39,240 nucleotides of DNA from an uncultured Labrenzia sp. (GTDB lineage: Bacteria; Pseudomonadota; Alphaproteobacteria; Rhizobiales; Stappiaceae), in assembly GCA_937911395.1 (NCBI GenBank), contig CALDSI010000017.1, positions 1 to 39,240 of the forward strand, written 5' to 3'. Position 1 is the first letter of the stretch; every line of letters begins with the position of its first letter. The notes beneath the pieces were generated by a model. That model worked only from the letters and a program-made list of their open reading frames with translations, was not told the DNA's origin and searched no databases. This document shows positions 21,864-30,903 of this stretch, piece by piece. The translations under genes were made by a program, and so were the position numbers.

Positions 21864-22439
21864 TCAGTGAGAAAGCTCTATCCGGGTCGCGCGCAAAAGT
21901 GCATCGACCATCTTGTCGAGATTGGCAGATGCCCGCTCATCGGTGAGATCCCCGCGCTCATTGAAGGCCGCGCTTGCCTTTGCGACGGAAACCATCTGCG
22001 GCAAGACCATTGCGCCCAGCCCGACCTCGAGGATCGTTCGCATGCCGATCAGGCCGCGCATGCCCCCAAAGCCGCCAGGCGACGCAGCGCCCAAAGCAAA
22101 AACCTTGCCCCGATAGGCATCTCCTGGTCCTTTGACCCGGCTGATCCAATCAAGCGCGTTTTTTAGCAGCGGCGTGATTCCCGCGTTATACTCGGGGCAA
22201 GCGATAAAAACGCCGTCGTGTTCAGCAAACAGCTTCCTCAGTTTTTCCGCGTTCTCCGGAACACCATCCGCCTCTTCAAGATCGCCGTCATAGATTGGCA
22301 GTGGATAGTCTTTCAGCGAGATACGCGTCACCTTCGCATCCAGAATTGCCAGATTCTTCGCAGCAAGAGCCACAAGCTGGCTGTTGTAGGATCCAGCGCG
22401 TGTGGAACCGGACAATACGAGAATTTTTGGGTTTCGCAT
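21864..22439 (-). CDS. NADPH-dependent FMN reductase family protein
   Basis: MRNPKILVLSGSTRAGSYNSQLVALAAKN...FIACPEYNAGITPLLKNALDWISR flavodoxin-like fold signature. Confidence 0.9.
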   Translation of the reverse strand: MRNPKILVLSGSTRAGSYNSQLVALAAKNLAILDAKVTRISLKDYPLPIYDGDLEEADGVPENAEKLRKLFAEHDGVFIACPEYNAGITPLLKNALDWISRVKGPGDAYRGKVFALGAASPGGFGGMRGLIGMRTILEVGLGAMVLPQMVSVAKASAAFNERGDLTDERASANLDKMVDALLRATRIELSH

Positions 22440-22489
22440 GAAGCCCTCTCCAAAGACATACAATCTGCTAGGGAAACTTTAAGCTACGG

Positions 22490-23149
22490 TCAGTTCGCCT
22501 TGCGGTAAACCCAAACACGGGCCGGAGGCAAATTCTTCCAGATCCATTCCGAACTGTATACTGAAACACTCCGGGTGAGCGGCTTCACAGGTGCTGCCAG
22601 ACCGTAGGAAAACTGAACCAGCGGCGCACCGGGCTTCAAAAGCTGGAGAGCTTCATCAACGAACGCACGGCGATGAACGTCCGGCCTGTTGAGCAGAGGC
22701 AAAGACGACACGATACCATCGAGAACATGATTGGCTTCTGCCGCTTCATGCAAAAAACCACCAGGTTTGGAAAGGGTTTGCCTCAAGGCATAGGCGTCAC
22801 CTTGCAGGACGGGCAAACCCGGATACCGTCCGCCAAGATGTTCACAAAAGTCCGTGCTGTATTCAATAAGGTTCAAATCGCGGTTCGAAAACCCAGCATC
22901 AAAGAGTGCTCTTGTCACCACTCCTGTTCCCGGGCCGAGCTCAACGACTTTTGAGTGCGGCCGCGGGATCAAGAAAGAGACCATTTTCGAAGCAAGTTCA
23001 GGTCCGGAGGGTGCAACAGCCCCCGTGCGAAGCGGGTTTTGTGCCCAGGAACGGATGAACTTCACTTCATCCAGAACTTTCATGCGGACCGCATCCGCCT
23101 TTTCAAGTTTGTCCCGAATGGCTTCCCGCTTGATCCCGATCCGCTTCAA
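22490..23149 (-). CDS. pmtA: Class I SAM-dependent methyltransferase, phospholipid N-methyltransferase (PmtA)-like
   Basis: VKFIRSWAQNPLRTGAVAPSGPELASKMV...VVELGPGTGVVTRALFDAG; adjacent to dnaJ, an arrangement also found in Rhizobiales. Confidence 0.7.
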   Translation of the reverse strand: MKRIGIKREAIRDKLEKADAVRMKVLDEVKFIRSWAQNPLRTGAVAPSGPELASKMVSFLIPRPHSKVVELGPGTGVVTRALFDAGFSNRDLNLIEYSTDFCEHLGGRYPGLPVLQGDAYALRQTLSKPGGFLHEAAEANHVLDGIVSSLPLLNRPDVHRRAFVDEALQLLKPGAPLVQFSYGLAAPVKPLTRSVSVYSSEWIWKNLPPARVWVYRKAN

Positions 23150-23225
23150 AATCCACCCTCACACCTGTCATGAAATTTACATATAGGCGTGTTCGGTCAG
23201 CGTTACTAGGAGCAGGACACGGCGG

Positions 23226-24356
23226 TTATGTGCTTAAATTGTCGATAAAATCCTTGACCTTGGAGAAAAACCCAGCCGACGCCGGGTGGTTTTCGCCAGA
23301 GGATTCCTTTTCAAACTCCGCGAGAAGTTCCCGTTGGCGTTTGGTCAAATTGGTCGGTGTTTCAACGGTGACCTGAATATACATATCACCGTGCTGGCTG
23401 GACCGCATGACCGGCATGCCCTTGCCCCGAAGGCGGAACTGTTTTCCGGTCTGAGTTCCTTCCGGCACTTTCACACGGCTCGTTGAACCATCGACCGTTG
23501 GCACATCGAACTGACCGCCGAGGGTTGCCGTCGACATGGAAATCGGAACGCGGCAGTAAAGGTCAGCCCCGTCGCGCTGAAACAGGTCATGCGGACGGAT
23601 GGACAGGAAAATATAAAGATCACCGGAGGGGCCACCGCGCACACCGGCCTCGCCTTCACCGGCAAGACGAATCCGAGTGCCGTCTTCGATCCCGGCCGGA
23701 ATATTGACGGACAGGGTCCGTTCTTGTGTTTTGCGGCCAGAGCCGCCACACCCGGTACACGGATCAGATATCACCTGACCTTTACCCTGACAGGTCGGGC
23801 AAGTGCGTTCCAATGTAAAGAAGCCCTGCGCAGCACGCACACGGCCAGCGCCGCCGCAGGTCCGGCAGGTCGTCGGGCTTGTGCCCGGTTTCGCGCCGGA
23901 GCCTGAACAGATATCACAGGTAATGCTTGTCGGGACTTCGATCTCTACGGTCTTGCCGGTAAACGCATCTTCGAGTGTAACATCGAGATTGTAGCGCAGA
24001 TCTGCGCCGCGCTCGCGGCCGCCGGATCTCCGGCCACCGCCGCCCATTCCGAAGAATTCTTCAAAAATGTCGGACATAGTTGAAGAAAAGTCATGGGCGC
24101 CGGCACCGCCACCACCGCCAAACCCGCCGTTTTCAAAGGCCGCATGGCCGAACCGGTCGTAAGCTGCGCGTTTCTGGCCGTCTTTCAGCGTGTCGTAGGC
24201 TTCATTGACTTCCTTGAATTTCGCTTCAGCTTCCGCATCCCCTGGATTGCGGTCTGGGTGGAACTGCATCGCCATCTTGCGGTAGGCGCTCTTGAGCGCC
24301 TTATCGTCCGCATCACGTGCAACTCCCAGAACTTCATAGAAATCACGTTTCGACAT
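23226..24356 (-). CDS. dnaJ: Chaperone DnaJ
   Basis: [42 protein letters not shown]-rich region, and four CxxCxGxG-type zinc repeats. Confidence 0.98.
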   Translation of the reverse strand: MSKRDFYEVLGVARDADDKALKSAYRKMAMQFHPDRNPGDAEAEAKFKEVNEAYDTLKDGQKRAAYDRFGHAAFENGGFGGGGGAGAHDFSSTMSDIFEEFFGMGGGGRRSGGRERGADLRYNLDVTLEDAFTGKTVEIEVPTSITCDICSGSGAKPGTSPTTCRTCGGAGRVRAAQGFFTLERTCPTCQGKGQVISDPCTGCGGSGRKTQERTLSVNIPAGIEDGTRIRLAGEGEAGVRGGPSGDLYIFLSIRPHDLFQRDGADLYCRVPISMSTATLGGQFDVPTVDGSTSRVKVPEGTQTGKQFRLRGKGMPVMRSSQHGDMYIQVTVETPTNLTKRQRELLAEFEKESSGENHPASAGFFSKVKDFIDNLST

Positions 24357-24475
24357 CAAGATCTCTCGGTCTTGTCCTGCCGCTGGCTGCCATTATCACT
24401 CAGCGCCATCACGGCAAAGGCGCAGGGCGCATGTGCCTTCAATCAGGCAACTGCGCAACCGGCGCCGGAAATCAA

Positions 24476-24502
24476 GCAGCCAGCCGGTGAACGGCTGGCT
24501 GC
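24476..24502 (-). other. Intercistronic hairpin between dnaK and dnaJ
   Basis: Perfect 11-bp stem GCAGCCAGCCG-GTGAA... (right arm CGGCTGGCTGC) just after the dnaK stop; only a weak T-stretch follows on the minus strand (TTGATTT). Confidence 0.65.
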
Positions 24503-24514
24503 ACAGGTTTTCAG

Positions 24515-26437
24515 TTATGCAGACTTCTTGTCGTCGTCGTCTTTGACTTCTTCAAAATCCGCATCAACGACATCATCATCGGCTTTTTCAGCATCAGCGT
24601 CACCGCCTTCAGCATTCGCCTCAGCATCGGCCTGGGCCTGCTGATACATGGCTTCGCCAAGCTTCATGGACGCTTCGGCCAATGCCTGTGTCTTGGCCTT
24701 GATGTCTTCAAGGTCTTCGCTTTCAAGCGCGGTCTTCAGATCGCCAAGAGCGCTTTCGATCGCGGACTTGTCGTCTTCGGAAACCTTGTCGCCATAGTCG
24801 GCCAGAGACTTCTCGGTCGAGTGAACGAGCGACTCGCCCTGGTTCTTGGCTTCGACAAGTTCCTTGCGCTTCTTGTCTTCGTCCGCATGCGCTTCCGCAT
24901 CTTTGACCATCTGATCGATGTCGGCATCGGACAGACCGCCAGATGCCTGAATGCGGATCTGCTGCTCTTTGCCGGTTCCCTTGTCTTTCGCAGACACGTT
25001 GACGATGCCGTTCGCATCAATGTCGAACGTCACTTCGATCTGCGGAACGCCACGTGGTGCCGGCGGCAATCCGACCAGGTCAAACTGACCAAGGACCTTG
25101 TTGTCCGCGGCCATTTCACGCTCGCCCTGGAAAACGCGGATGGTCACAGCCGTCTGATTGTCTTCAGCGGTTGAGAACACCTGGCTCTTCTTCGTCGGGA
25201 TCGTCGTGTTCCGGTCGATCAGACGTGTGAAGACACCGCCAAGCGTTTCGATACCGAGAGACAGCGGCGTGACGTCGAGCAGAAGTACGTCTTTTACGTC
25301 GCCCTGCAGAACGCCGGCCTGGATGGCAGCACCCATGGCGACCACTTCGTCCGGGTTCACACCTTTGTGCGGCTCTTTGCCGAAGAACTTGTGAACGGTT
25401 TCCTGCACCTTCGGCATACGGGTCATGCCGCCGACCAGAACAACTTCATCAATGTCACCGGCTGTTAGGCCCGCATCTTTCAACGCGGCTTCCATCGGCT
25501 TGACGGTGCGCTTGACCAGTTCTTCGACCAGCGCTTCAAATTTCGCACGTGTCAGCTTCAAGGTCAGGTGCTTCGGACCAGACGCATCTGCTGTTATGAA
25601 CGGCAGGTTGATTTCGGTCTGAGACGAGGACGACAGTTCGATCTTCGCTTTTTCGGCAGCTTCTTTCAGACGCTGCAGAGCCAGCTTGTCGTTTTTCAGG
25701 TCAATGCCTTGGTCTTTTTTGAACTCGGCAGCCAGATAGTCGACAAGAACCATGTCGAAGTCTTCACCACCAAGGAAGGTGTCGCCGTTGGTGGACTTCA
25801 CTTCGAAGACGCCGTCGCCGATTTCCAGGATGGACACGTCAAAGGTACCACCGCCAAGGTCATAAACCGCAATGGTCTTGCCGTCGTTTTTGTCGAGACC
25901 ATAGGCCAATGCGGCCGCTGTTGGCTCGTTGATGATACGCAGGACTTCAAGACCGGCAATCTTGCCGGCATCCTTGGTAGCCTGGCGCTGAGCATCGTTG
26001 AAGTAGGCCGGAACGGTGATGACCGCCTGCTCGACCTTCTCACCGAGATAGCTCTCAGCAGTTTCCTTCATTTTCTGCAGGATGAATGCAGAGACCTGAG
26101 ACGGAGAGTACTTCTCGCCGTTGGCTTCTACCCACGCATCGCCGTTGTCGGCCTTGACGATGTCGAAGGGAACCAGCTTCTGATCTTTCGCAACGGTCGG
26201 ATCATCGAACCGGCGGCCGATCAGGCGCTTGACTGCGAAAAGGGTGTTTGTCGGGTTTGTGACCGCCTGGCGTTTTGCCGGCTGGCCAACAAGACGTTCA
26301 CCATCGTCCGAGAACGCCACCATGGATGGGGTGGTGCGGGCGCCTTCTGCGTTTTCAATAACTTTGGAATCTTTGCCGTCCATGACAGCGACGCACGAGT
26401 TCGTCGTGCCGAGGTCGATACCAATGACCTTTGCCAT
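24515..26437 (-). CDS. dnaK: Chaperone DnaK
   Basis: [42 protein letters not shown]...[41 protein letters not shown] 26437. Confidence 0.99.
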   Translation of the reverse strand: MAKVIGIDLGTTNSCVAVMDGKDSKVIENAEGARTTPSMVAFSDDGERLVGQPAKRQAVTNPTNTLFAVKRLIGRRFDDPTVAKDQKLVPFDIVKADNGDAWVEANGEKYSPSQVSAFILQKMKETAESYLGEKVEQAVITVPAYFNDAQRQATKDAGKIAGLEVLRIINEPTAAALAYGLDKNDGKTIAVYDLGGGTFDVSILEIGDGVFEVKSTNGDTFLGGEDFDMVLVDYLAAEFKKDQGIDLKNDKLALQRLKEAAEKAKIELSSSSQTEINLPFITADASGPKHLTLKLTRAKFEALVEELVKRTVKPMEAALKDAGLTAGDIDEVVLVGGMTRMPKVQETVHKFFGKEPHKGVNPDEVVAMGAAIQAGVLQGDVKDVLLLDVTPLSLGIETLGGVFTRLIDRNTTIPTKKSQVFSTAEDNQTAVTIRVFQGEREMAADNKVLGQFDLVGLPPAPRGVPQIEVTFDIDANGIVNVSAKDKGTGKEQQIRIQASGGLSDADIDQMVKDAEAHADEDKKRKELVEAKNQGESLVHSTEKSLADYGDKVSEDDKSAIESALGDLKTALESEDLEDIKAKTQALAEASMKLGEAMYQQAQADAEANAEGGDADAEKADDDVVDADFEEVKDDDDKKSA

Positions 26438-26566
26438 TTTTGCCTCTCTTTCTAGCAAACCGGTGAGACCCTTAAAGGCGTCAAACCGGCTCCTCTTTGG
26501 GTTTCCGGGATCCTCCCGGATGCCGCGCCGGGGCAACTGCCCGGGATTTGGCGCGACGCTTGACCG

Positions 26567-26597
26567 CTATATAGGTGGATGAAACTTTGCCTGCAAG
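26567..26597 (-). promoter_or_regulatory. RpoH (sigma-32)-type heat-shock promoter of dnaK
   Basis: Minus strand CTTG-N18-CCTATATAG, close to the alphaproteobacterial RpoH consensus CTTG-N17/18-CYTATNTNNG; upstream of the dnaK ATG. Confidence 0.8.
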
Positions 26598-26791
26598 AGA
26601 CCTTTTCACAGGCTTTTGCAGGCTTTGGGATATGTCGGCGATATTTCTTCCCAGAAGGTTACCGAGCTTTGCGGATACCAGAGAAAGACAGGGATATCGA
26701 CATATCTTGCTATTCCGCGCTCAATGAGTTCAAACCAAATAATCCCAAAGGTAACCGGCTTTCAAATTCAATACTGTTTTAGAGAAAGAAA

Positions 26792-27013
26792 ATGGACGAC
26801 GAAACTGTTCGTATGATCATTATCATCGGTATTTTCACAGCATGTGGTATTTTTATGCTGAAACTGTTTTCACCTGACGGTTCCAAGAAGACACGCAATT
26901 ATCGGGGCAATGCCAAGGGAACAAGACTACTGGGGACTCGATTATTCCAGGTCACCCACTATGATGACACAGGTTCGTCTAATAGCTCCGGCGGATCCGG
27001 CGGGGCCGATTAG
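26792..27013 (+). CDS. Small single-TM protein of unknown function with Ser/Gly-rich C-terminus
   Basis: ATG preceded by a purine-rich RBS-like AGAGAAAGAAA; hydrophobic MIIIIGIFTACGIFML segment; C-terminus SSNSSGGSGGAD; 11 nt upstream of the next ORF. Confidence 0.6.
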   Translation: MDDETVRMIIIIGIFTACGIFMLKLFSPDGSKKTRNYRGNAKGTRLLGTRLFQVTHYDDTGSSNSSGGSGGAD

Positions 27014-27024
27014 GAGGACACTCA

Positions 27025-27837
27025 ATGCGCAATCCTGATCTGTGGCACCGGATATCGAAATGCCACCCGGATGATGTGGAGGCAGCGTTTCCGTTTTCCT
27101 ACCGTTTGGCGCGCGACAATGGATGGTCCAAGGCTTTTGCGGCCCGTGTTGTCGTAGAGTATCAGCGGTTTGCCTATCTCAGCCGTTTGGGGGACGGGAT
27201 GGTCACGCCCAGCGATGAAGTCGATCAGGCCTGGCACTTGCACCTGACCTACACGCGTCATTATTGGGGGCCATTTAAAGAGGCCTTGGGGGCAGCACTG
27301 CATCACATGCCAACCAAAGGCGGCGCGGAGCAGGCTCTGACATTTCGTAGGGCCTATGAGGATACGCTCGCTCTCTATCGTCAGGAATTTGGGGAACCGC
27401 CGCCAGACATCTGGCCACCTGCACATGTCCGATTTGGCAAGGCACCGCATTTCCTCCGGATTAACACACAGGATTTCTGGGTTCTCCGCAAACCGGACTG
27501 GCTTTCCACAGTCAAAACCGCTGGCCACCGTTTGCGACGTGTTCCTGCATCTCTTCAGGGGGGCGCTGTGGTGCTGTTTGCGCTTTTCGCAGGCACCGGT
27601 TTGGCCCTAGCCCACGGCACACCGGCGGGCGACACCTTGCTGGAACAGCTCCGCAACATGGTGTGGCACTGGGCTACACAGCATACGCTCTGGTTTTTCT
27701 TCGGGATCGTTGCCGTCGCGCTGGTCCTGATTGCACTGCTGAAAAAATCGACCAAAGGATCCGGCTGCGGCTCTGGCGGTTGCGGGTCTGATGGCGGTGG
27801 TGGCGGTGGTTCCGGGTGCGGCGGATGCGGTGACTGA
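27025..27837 (+). CDS. Membrane protein of the 'glycine-rich domain-containing'/GRDP-like (DUF1399-like) type, Cys/Gly-rich C-terminal tail
   Basis: TPSDEVDQAWHLHLTYTRHYWGPFKEALG motif, two predicted TM segments, C-terminus KGSGCGSGGCGSDGGGGGGSGCGGCGD; RBS GGAGGA upstream. Confidence 0.8.
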   Translation: MRNPDLWHRISKCHPDDVEAAFPFSYRLARDNGWSKAFAARVVVEYQRFAYLSRLGDGMVTPSDEVDQAWHLHLTYTRHYWGPFKEALGAALHHMPTKGGAEQALTFRRAYEDTLALYRQEFGEPPPDIWPPAHVRFGKAPHFLRINTQDFWVLRKPDWLSTVKTAGHRLRRVPASLQGGAVVLFALFAGTGLALAHGTPAGDTLLEQLRNMVWHWATQHTLWFFFGIVAVALVLIALLKKSTKGSGCGSGGCGSDGGGGGGSGCGGCGD

Positions 27838-27860
27838 GGTTTTAATCTATATCTACCTCT

Positions 27861-28484
27861 ATGCAGACCATCGCCATCAACAGCCTGACCGGCCTCAAAT
27901 ACCTGCCGGAATATTTTGACAAAACGGCGCAAGAAGCTCTCCTCGCCGAAGTCCGTGCGATTGTTGGAGAAGCGCCGCTCTTTCAGCCGGTCATGCCCAA
28001 AACAGGCAAACCGTTTTCCGTAAAAATGAGCAATTGCGGTCCCCTTGGCTGGGTGTCTGACATCGACGGCTACCGCTATCAGCCAAACCATCCAGTTTCC
28101 GGACAAATTTGGCCTGCCATTCCGGCGCATCTATTGGAACTCTGGAAAGTGGTGGCTCCCGACGCTCCCGAGCCGGAAGCCTGTCTTATCAACTTCTATG
28201 ACCCCACCGCTCGCATGGGTCTTCATCAAGACAGGGACGAAGCGATGTTGGAAGCACCTGTTGTCTCAGTGTCGCTCGGGGACACTGCAACATTCCGCGT
28301 GGGTGGGACCAACCGGAAGGATCCGACGAAATCGTTCCGGCTGAGTTCCGGTGATGTGGTGGTGCTCGGCGGAGATGCGCGCCTGGCCTATCACGGCATT
28401 GACCGAATTCTCGGCGGCACGTCCAAGCTCTTGAAAAACGGTGGGCGGATCAACCTGACCCTCCGACGTGTGACCGCGCCATAG
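27861..28484 (+). CDS. alkB: AlkB-like 2OG-Fe(II) dioxygenase
   Basis: NFYDPTARMGLHQDRDE (HxD), SGDVVVLGGDARLAYHGIDRI (distal His), GRINLTLRRV (2OG-binding Arg). Confidence 0.93.
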   Translation: MQTIAINSLTGLKYLPEYFDKTAQEALLAEVRAIVGEAPLFQPVMPKTGKPFSVKMSNCGPLGWVSDIDGYRYQPNHPVSGQIWPAIPAHLLELWKVVAPDAPEPEACLINFYDPTARMGLHQDRDEAMLEAPVVSVSLGDTATFRVGGTNRKDPTKSFRLSSGDVVVLGGDARLAYHGIDRILGGTSKLLKNGGRINLTLRRVTAP

Positions 28485-28487
28485 GTC

Positions 28488-28958
28488 TCAAACTATTTTG
28501 TAACTCGCCTCAAATCGCACCGGAAAATTCACCGAACGTGCAATGAAGCATACTTTGTGGATCTCACCGTGGATGGCATCCGCGGCCGTCAGATCTGTGC
28601 CCTCTGGTACCGTTATTGTCGGCCTAAGCGTTGCGTTTAAGAACCGACCGGCTCCGCTTCGTTCCGTTTCACCCACGGCGAGCGGTGCATCCTCGTAACC
28701 CAAAACGGCGATACCTGCGTTGCTAGCCAGATGCAGATACCACAGCATGTGGCAACTGGAGAGGGCGGAAAGCAGGAGATCTTCAGGGTTATGCAGAGAC
28801 GGATCACCTCCCAGAACCGGATCATTCGAACATTGCACAGGCGGTTTCCCCCGTGTGCGAATTTCCCATGTGCGATCATACCCTTGGTACGTCTTTGTGC
28901 CCTGCCCGCGATTTCCTGTCCAAACGATGTTGGAGACATATTCATGGGTTTTGGTCAT
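28488..28958 (-). CDS. OsmC family protein
   Basis: GDPSLHNPEDLLLSALSSCHMLWYLHLA...GEIHKVCFIARSVNFPV: two OsmC/Ohr-type cysteines. Confidence 0.88.
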   Translation of the reverse strand: MTKTHEYVSNIVWTGNRGQGTKTYQGYDRTWEIRTRGKPPVQCSNDPVLGGDPSLHNPEDLLLSALSSCHMLWYLHLASNAGIAVLGYEDAPLAVGETERSGAGRFLNATLRPTITVPEGTDLTAADAIHGEIHKVCFIARSVNFPVRFEASYKIV

Positions 28959-28968
28959 GCGCCCTCAC

Positions 28969-28992
28969 AAAATGTATACATTTATACATTTT
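28969..28992. promoter_or_regulatory. Palindromic operator candidate in the osmC/gntR divergent intergenic region
   Basis: AAAATGTATA-CATT-TATACATTTT, perfect 10-bp arms, spacer 4. Confidence 0.65.
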
Positions 28993-29006
28993 GAAATTGC
29001 ACGGCT

Positions 29007-29672
29007 TTGTCAAGTGCCTTACTCAGTCATCAGATGGCCTTTTCCGAGGGAACGATGTCCGCAGAACACATCGCTGACAGCCTGCAAGCAGATATCATTG
29101 CCGGGCGCTACCGGCCTGGCGCAGAGTTGAAACAAGGCGAGATCGCTGAGCGGTTCAATGTGAGCCGTATTCCGATCCGCGACGCCCTTCAGCTTCTGGC
29201 CGCTCGCGGCCTCATCGTGCTTGTCCCGAACCGCAGAGCCCGCGTCATCTCGCTGACACGGGAGGAAATCCGGGAAATTTATGACATCAGAATTCTGCTG
29301 GAATGCAATTGTCTTGCTGCAGCGATTGATCAGATGCGGGACGCAGACCTGGAGCGGATTTCCGCAGCTTTCCGTCATTCATCGATCGATGCCAAGACAA
29401 TAAACTGGTCAGATGGAGACTGGGCCTTTCACAAGGCACTTTATTTGCCTTCCGGAAAAGCCCGCCAGATCGAAATGATCGACCAGCTTCGCCAAACCTG
29501 CCGCATCCATATTTCAGGGTATGGCATCCTGCCCGACCAGACCGCTCAATGGCTTAAAGACCACCAAGACATTGTGGACGCGTGCCATACCCGCGACAGC
29601 GAAAAAGCCACACTTGTTTTGAAGCTGCACATCGAAACCGCGGGAAAGACATTGCTGGACGCCATACAGTGA
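29007..29672 (+). CDS. GntR family transcriptional regulator (FCD/FadR subfamily)
   Basis: ADIIAGRYRPGAELKQGEIAERFNVSRIPIRDALQLLAARGLIVLVPNRRARV wHTH, plus helical FCD-like C-terminal domain. Start may be a downstream ATG (29034 or 29055). Confidence 0.92.
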   Translation: MSSALLSHQMAFSEGTMSAEHIADSLQADIIAGRYRPGAELKQGEIAERFNVSRIPIRDALQLLAARGLIVLVPNRRARVISLTREEIREIYDIRILLECNCLAAAIDQMRDADLERISAAFRHSSIDAKTINWSDGDWAFHKALYLPSGKARQIEMIDQLRQTCRIHISGYGILPDQTAQWLKDHQDIVDACHTRDSEKATLVLKLHIETAGKTLLDAIQ

Positions 29673-29726
29673 CAAACCGGTTCCAGTATCAAAGGGTGAC
29701 GTGAGCCAGAGCCCAAGAAACAAAGG

Positions 29727-30803
29727 TCAGCTGACCAGAAGTCCAATTTTGCCTGCATATTTCTTGGACAAAAACGCTTCTTGAGCCGCGACCATATCTT
29801 TTAGCGGAAACGTTTTTGAGATCATGGGCCGGATTTCACCGCGCTCGATGTACCCAATCAGGTTTTCAAAGACTTTCGGATCCTGTCTGGTGCAGCCAAA
29901 AAACGCCAGATCCTTCAGGTAGAGCGTCCGCAAGTCCAACTCGACAATCGGACCGGCGATGGCCCCAGCAACCGCATACCGGCCACCGTTTTTCAGACAG
30001 TGGAGCAAGTTCGGAAAGTTTGCCCCCCCAACGAGATCAAGAACAACGTCATATGCCCCCTCAGGCAATGCATCCATGCGGCCAAGAGTTTCGTCCGCCC
30101 CCATCGCTTTCAAGGCTTCGGACTTTTCAGGGGTCGTGACGGCCGTGACATGCGCGCACCGGCGCTTGGCCAGCTGAATTGCAGCCGACCCAACACCGCC
30201 CGAAGCTCCGGTAATGAGGACACGTTCCGCAGAGAGGGAACTCTTTTGGATCATTCCTTCCGCTGTTGAATATGCGCAGGGAAAGGACGCCAGTTCCACA
30301 TCGCTGAGTTTTGAGGAGACAGCAAGTGCGTCTTCCGAATTTGCAACGGCATAGTCAGCAAACCCACCGTCGAATTCAGAGCCGAAGGTCACCAGCGGGA
30401 GATGCGCATGCTCAGGTTTCTTGGGCACCTGCATTGGCCGAACCAAGACGCGGTCTCCGACACGGCTTGCGCCTACGCCTTCACCAACGGCAACTATCTG
30501 CCGACAGCTATCCGCTCCTTGCACCAAAGGATAGTTCAGCGCTCCCGACCAGCCATCATCTGTATTGGTAGCTCCGCTAGATCCCTCGGACGCAGTCGCA
30601 GCAGTATCGCCTCGGACGCTCTTTGAATACCAGCCGATCCGGGTGTTGATGTCGGTGTTGTTAACGGCCGCCGCCCTGACCCTGATCAAGACCTGTCCCG
30701 GCTCCGGGACCGGCACGACAAGATCCTCCCGCCATTGCAAACACTCAAGCCCCCCATGGGCAGTGAGCACCATGCCACTCATGCGGTTCGGTATGTCGGG
30801 CAT
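29727..30803 (-). CDS. MDR-superfamily alcohol dehydrogenase/quinone oxidoreductase-like protein
   Basis: GQVLIRVRAAAVNNTDINTR...VLITGASGGVGSAAIQLAKRRCAHVTAVTTPEKSEALKAMGAD; NAD(P)-binding fold. ATG 30803 preferred. Confidence 0.9.
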   Translation of the reverse strand: MPDIPNRMSGMVLTAHGGLECLQWREDLVVPVPEPGQVLIRVRAAAVNNTDINTRIGWYSKSVRGDTAATASEGSSGATNTDDGWSGALNYPLVQGADSCRQIVAVGEGVGASRVGDRVLVRPMQVPKKPEHAHLPLVTFGSEFDGGFADYAVANSEDALAVSSKLSDVELASFPCAYSTAEGMIQKSSLSAERVLITGASGGVGSAAIQLAKRRCAHVTAVTTPEKSEALKAMGADETLGRMDALPEGAYDVVLDLVGGANFPNLLHCLKNGGRYAVAGAIAGPIVELDLRTLYLKDLAFFGCTRQDPKVFENLIGYIERGEIRPMISKTFPLKDMVAAQEAFLSKKYAGKIGLLVS

Positions 30804-30903
30804 CGGATCTCCATGCAGATAACAAAACAACACTGCATGGGTAGAATGATCTTTCTACCTCGTCAACAATACGGGTGTTTCATCTCATGAACACGCACCA
30901 AAT

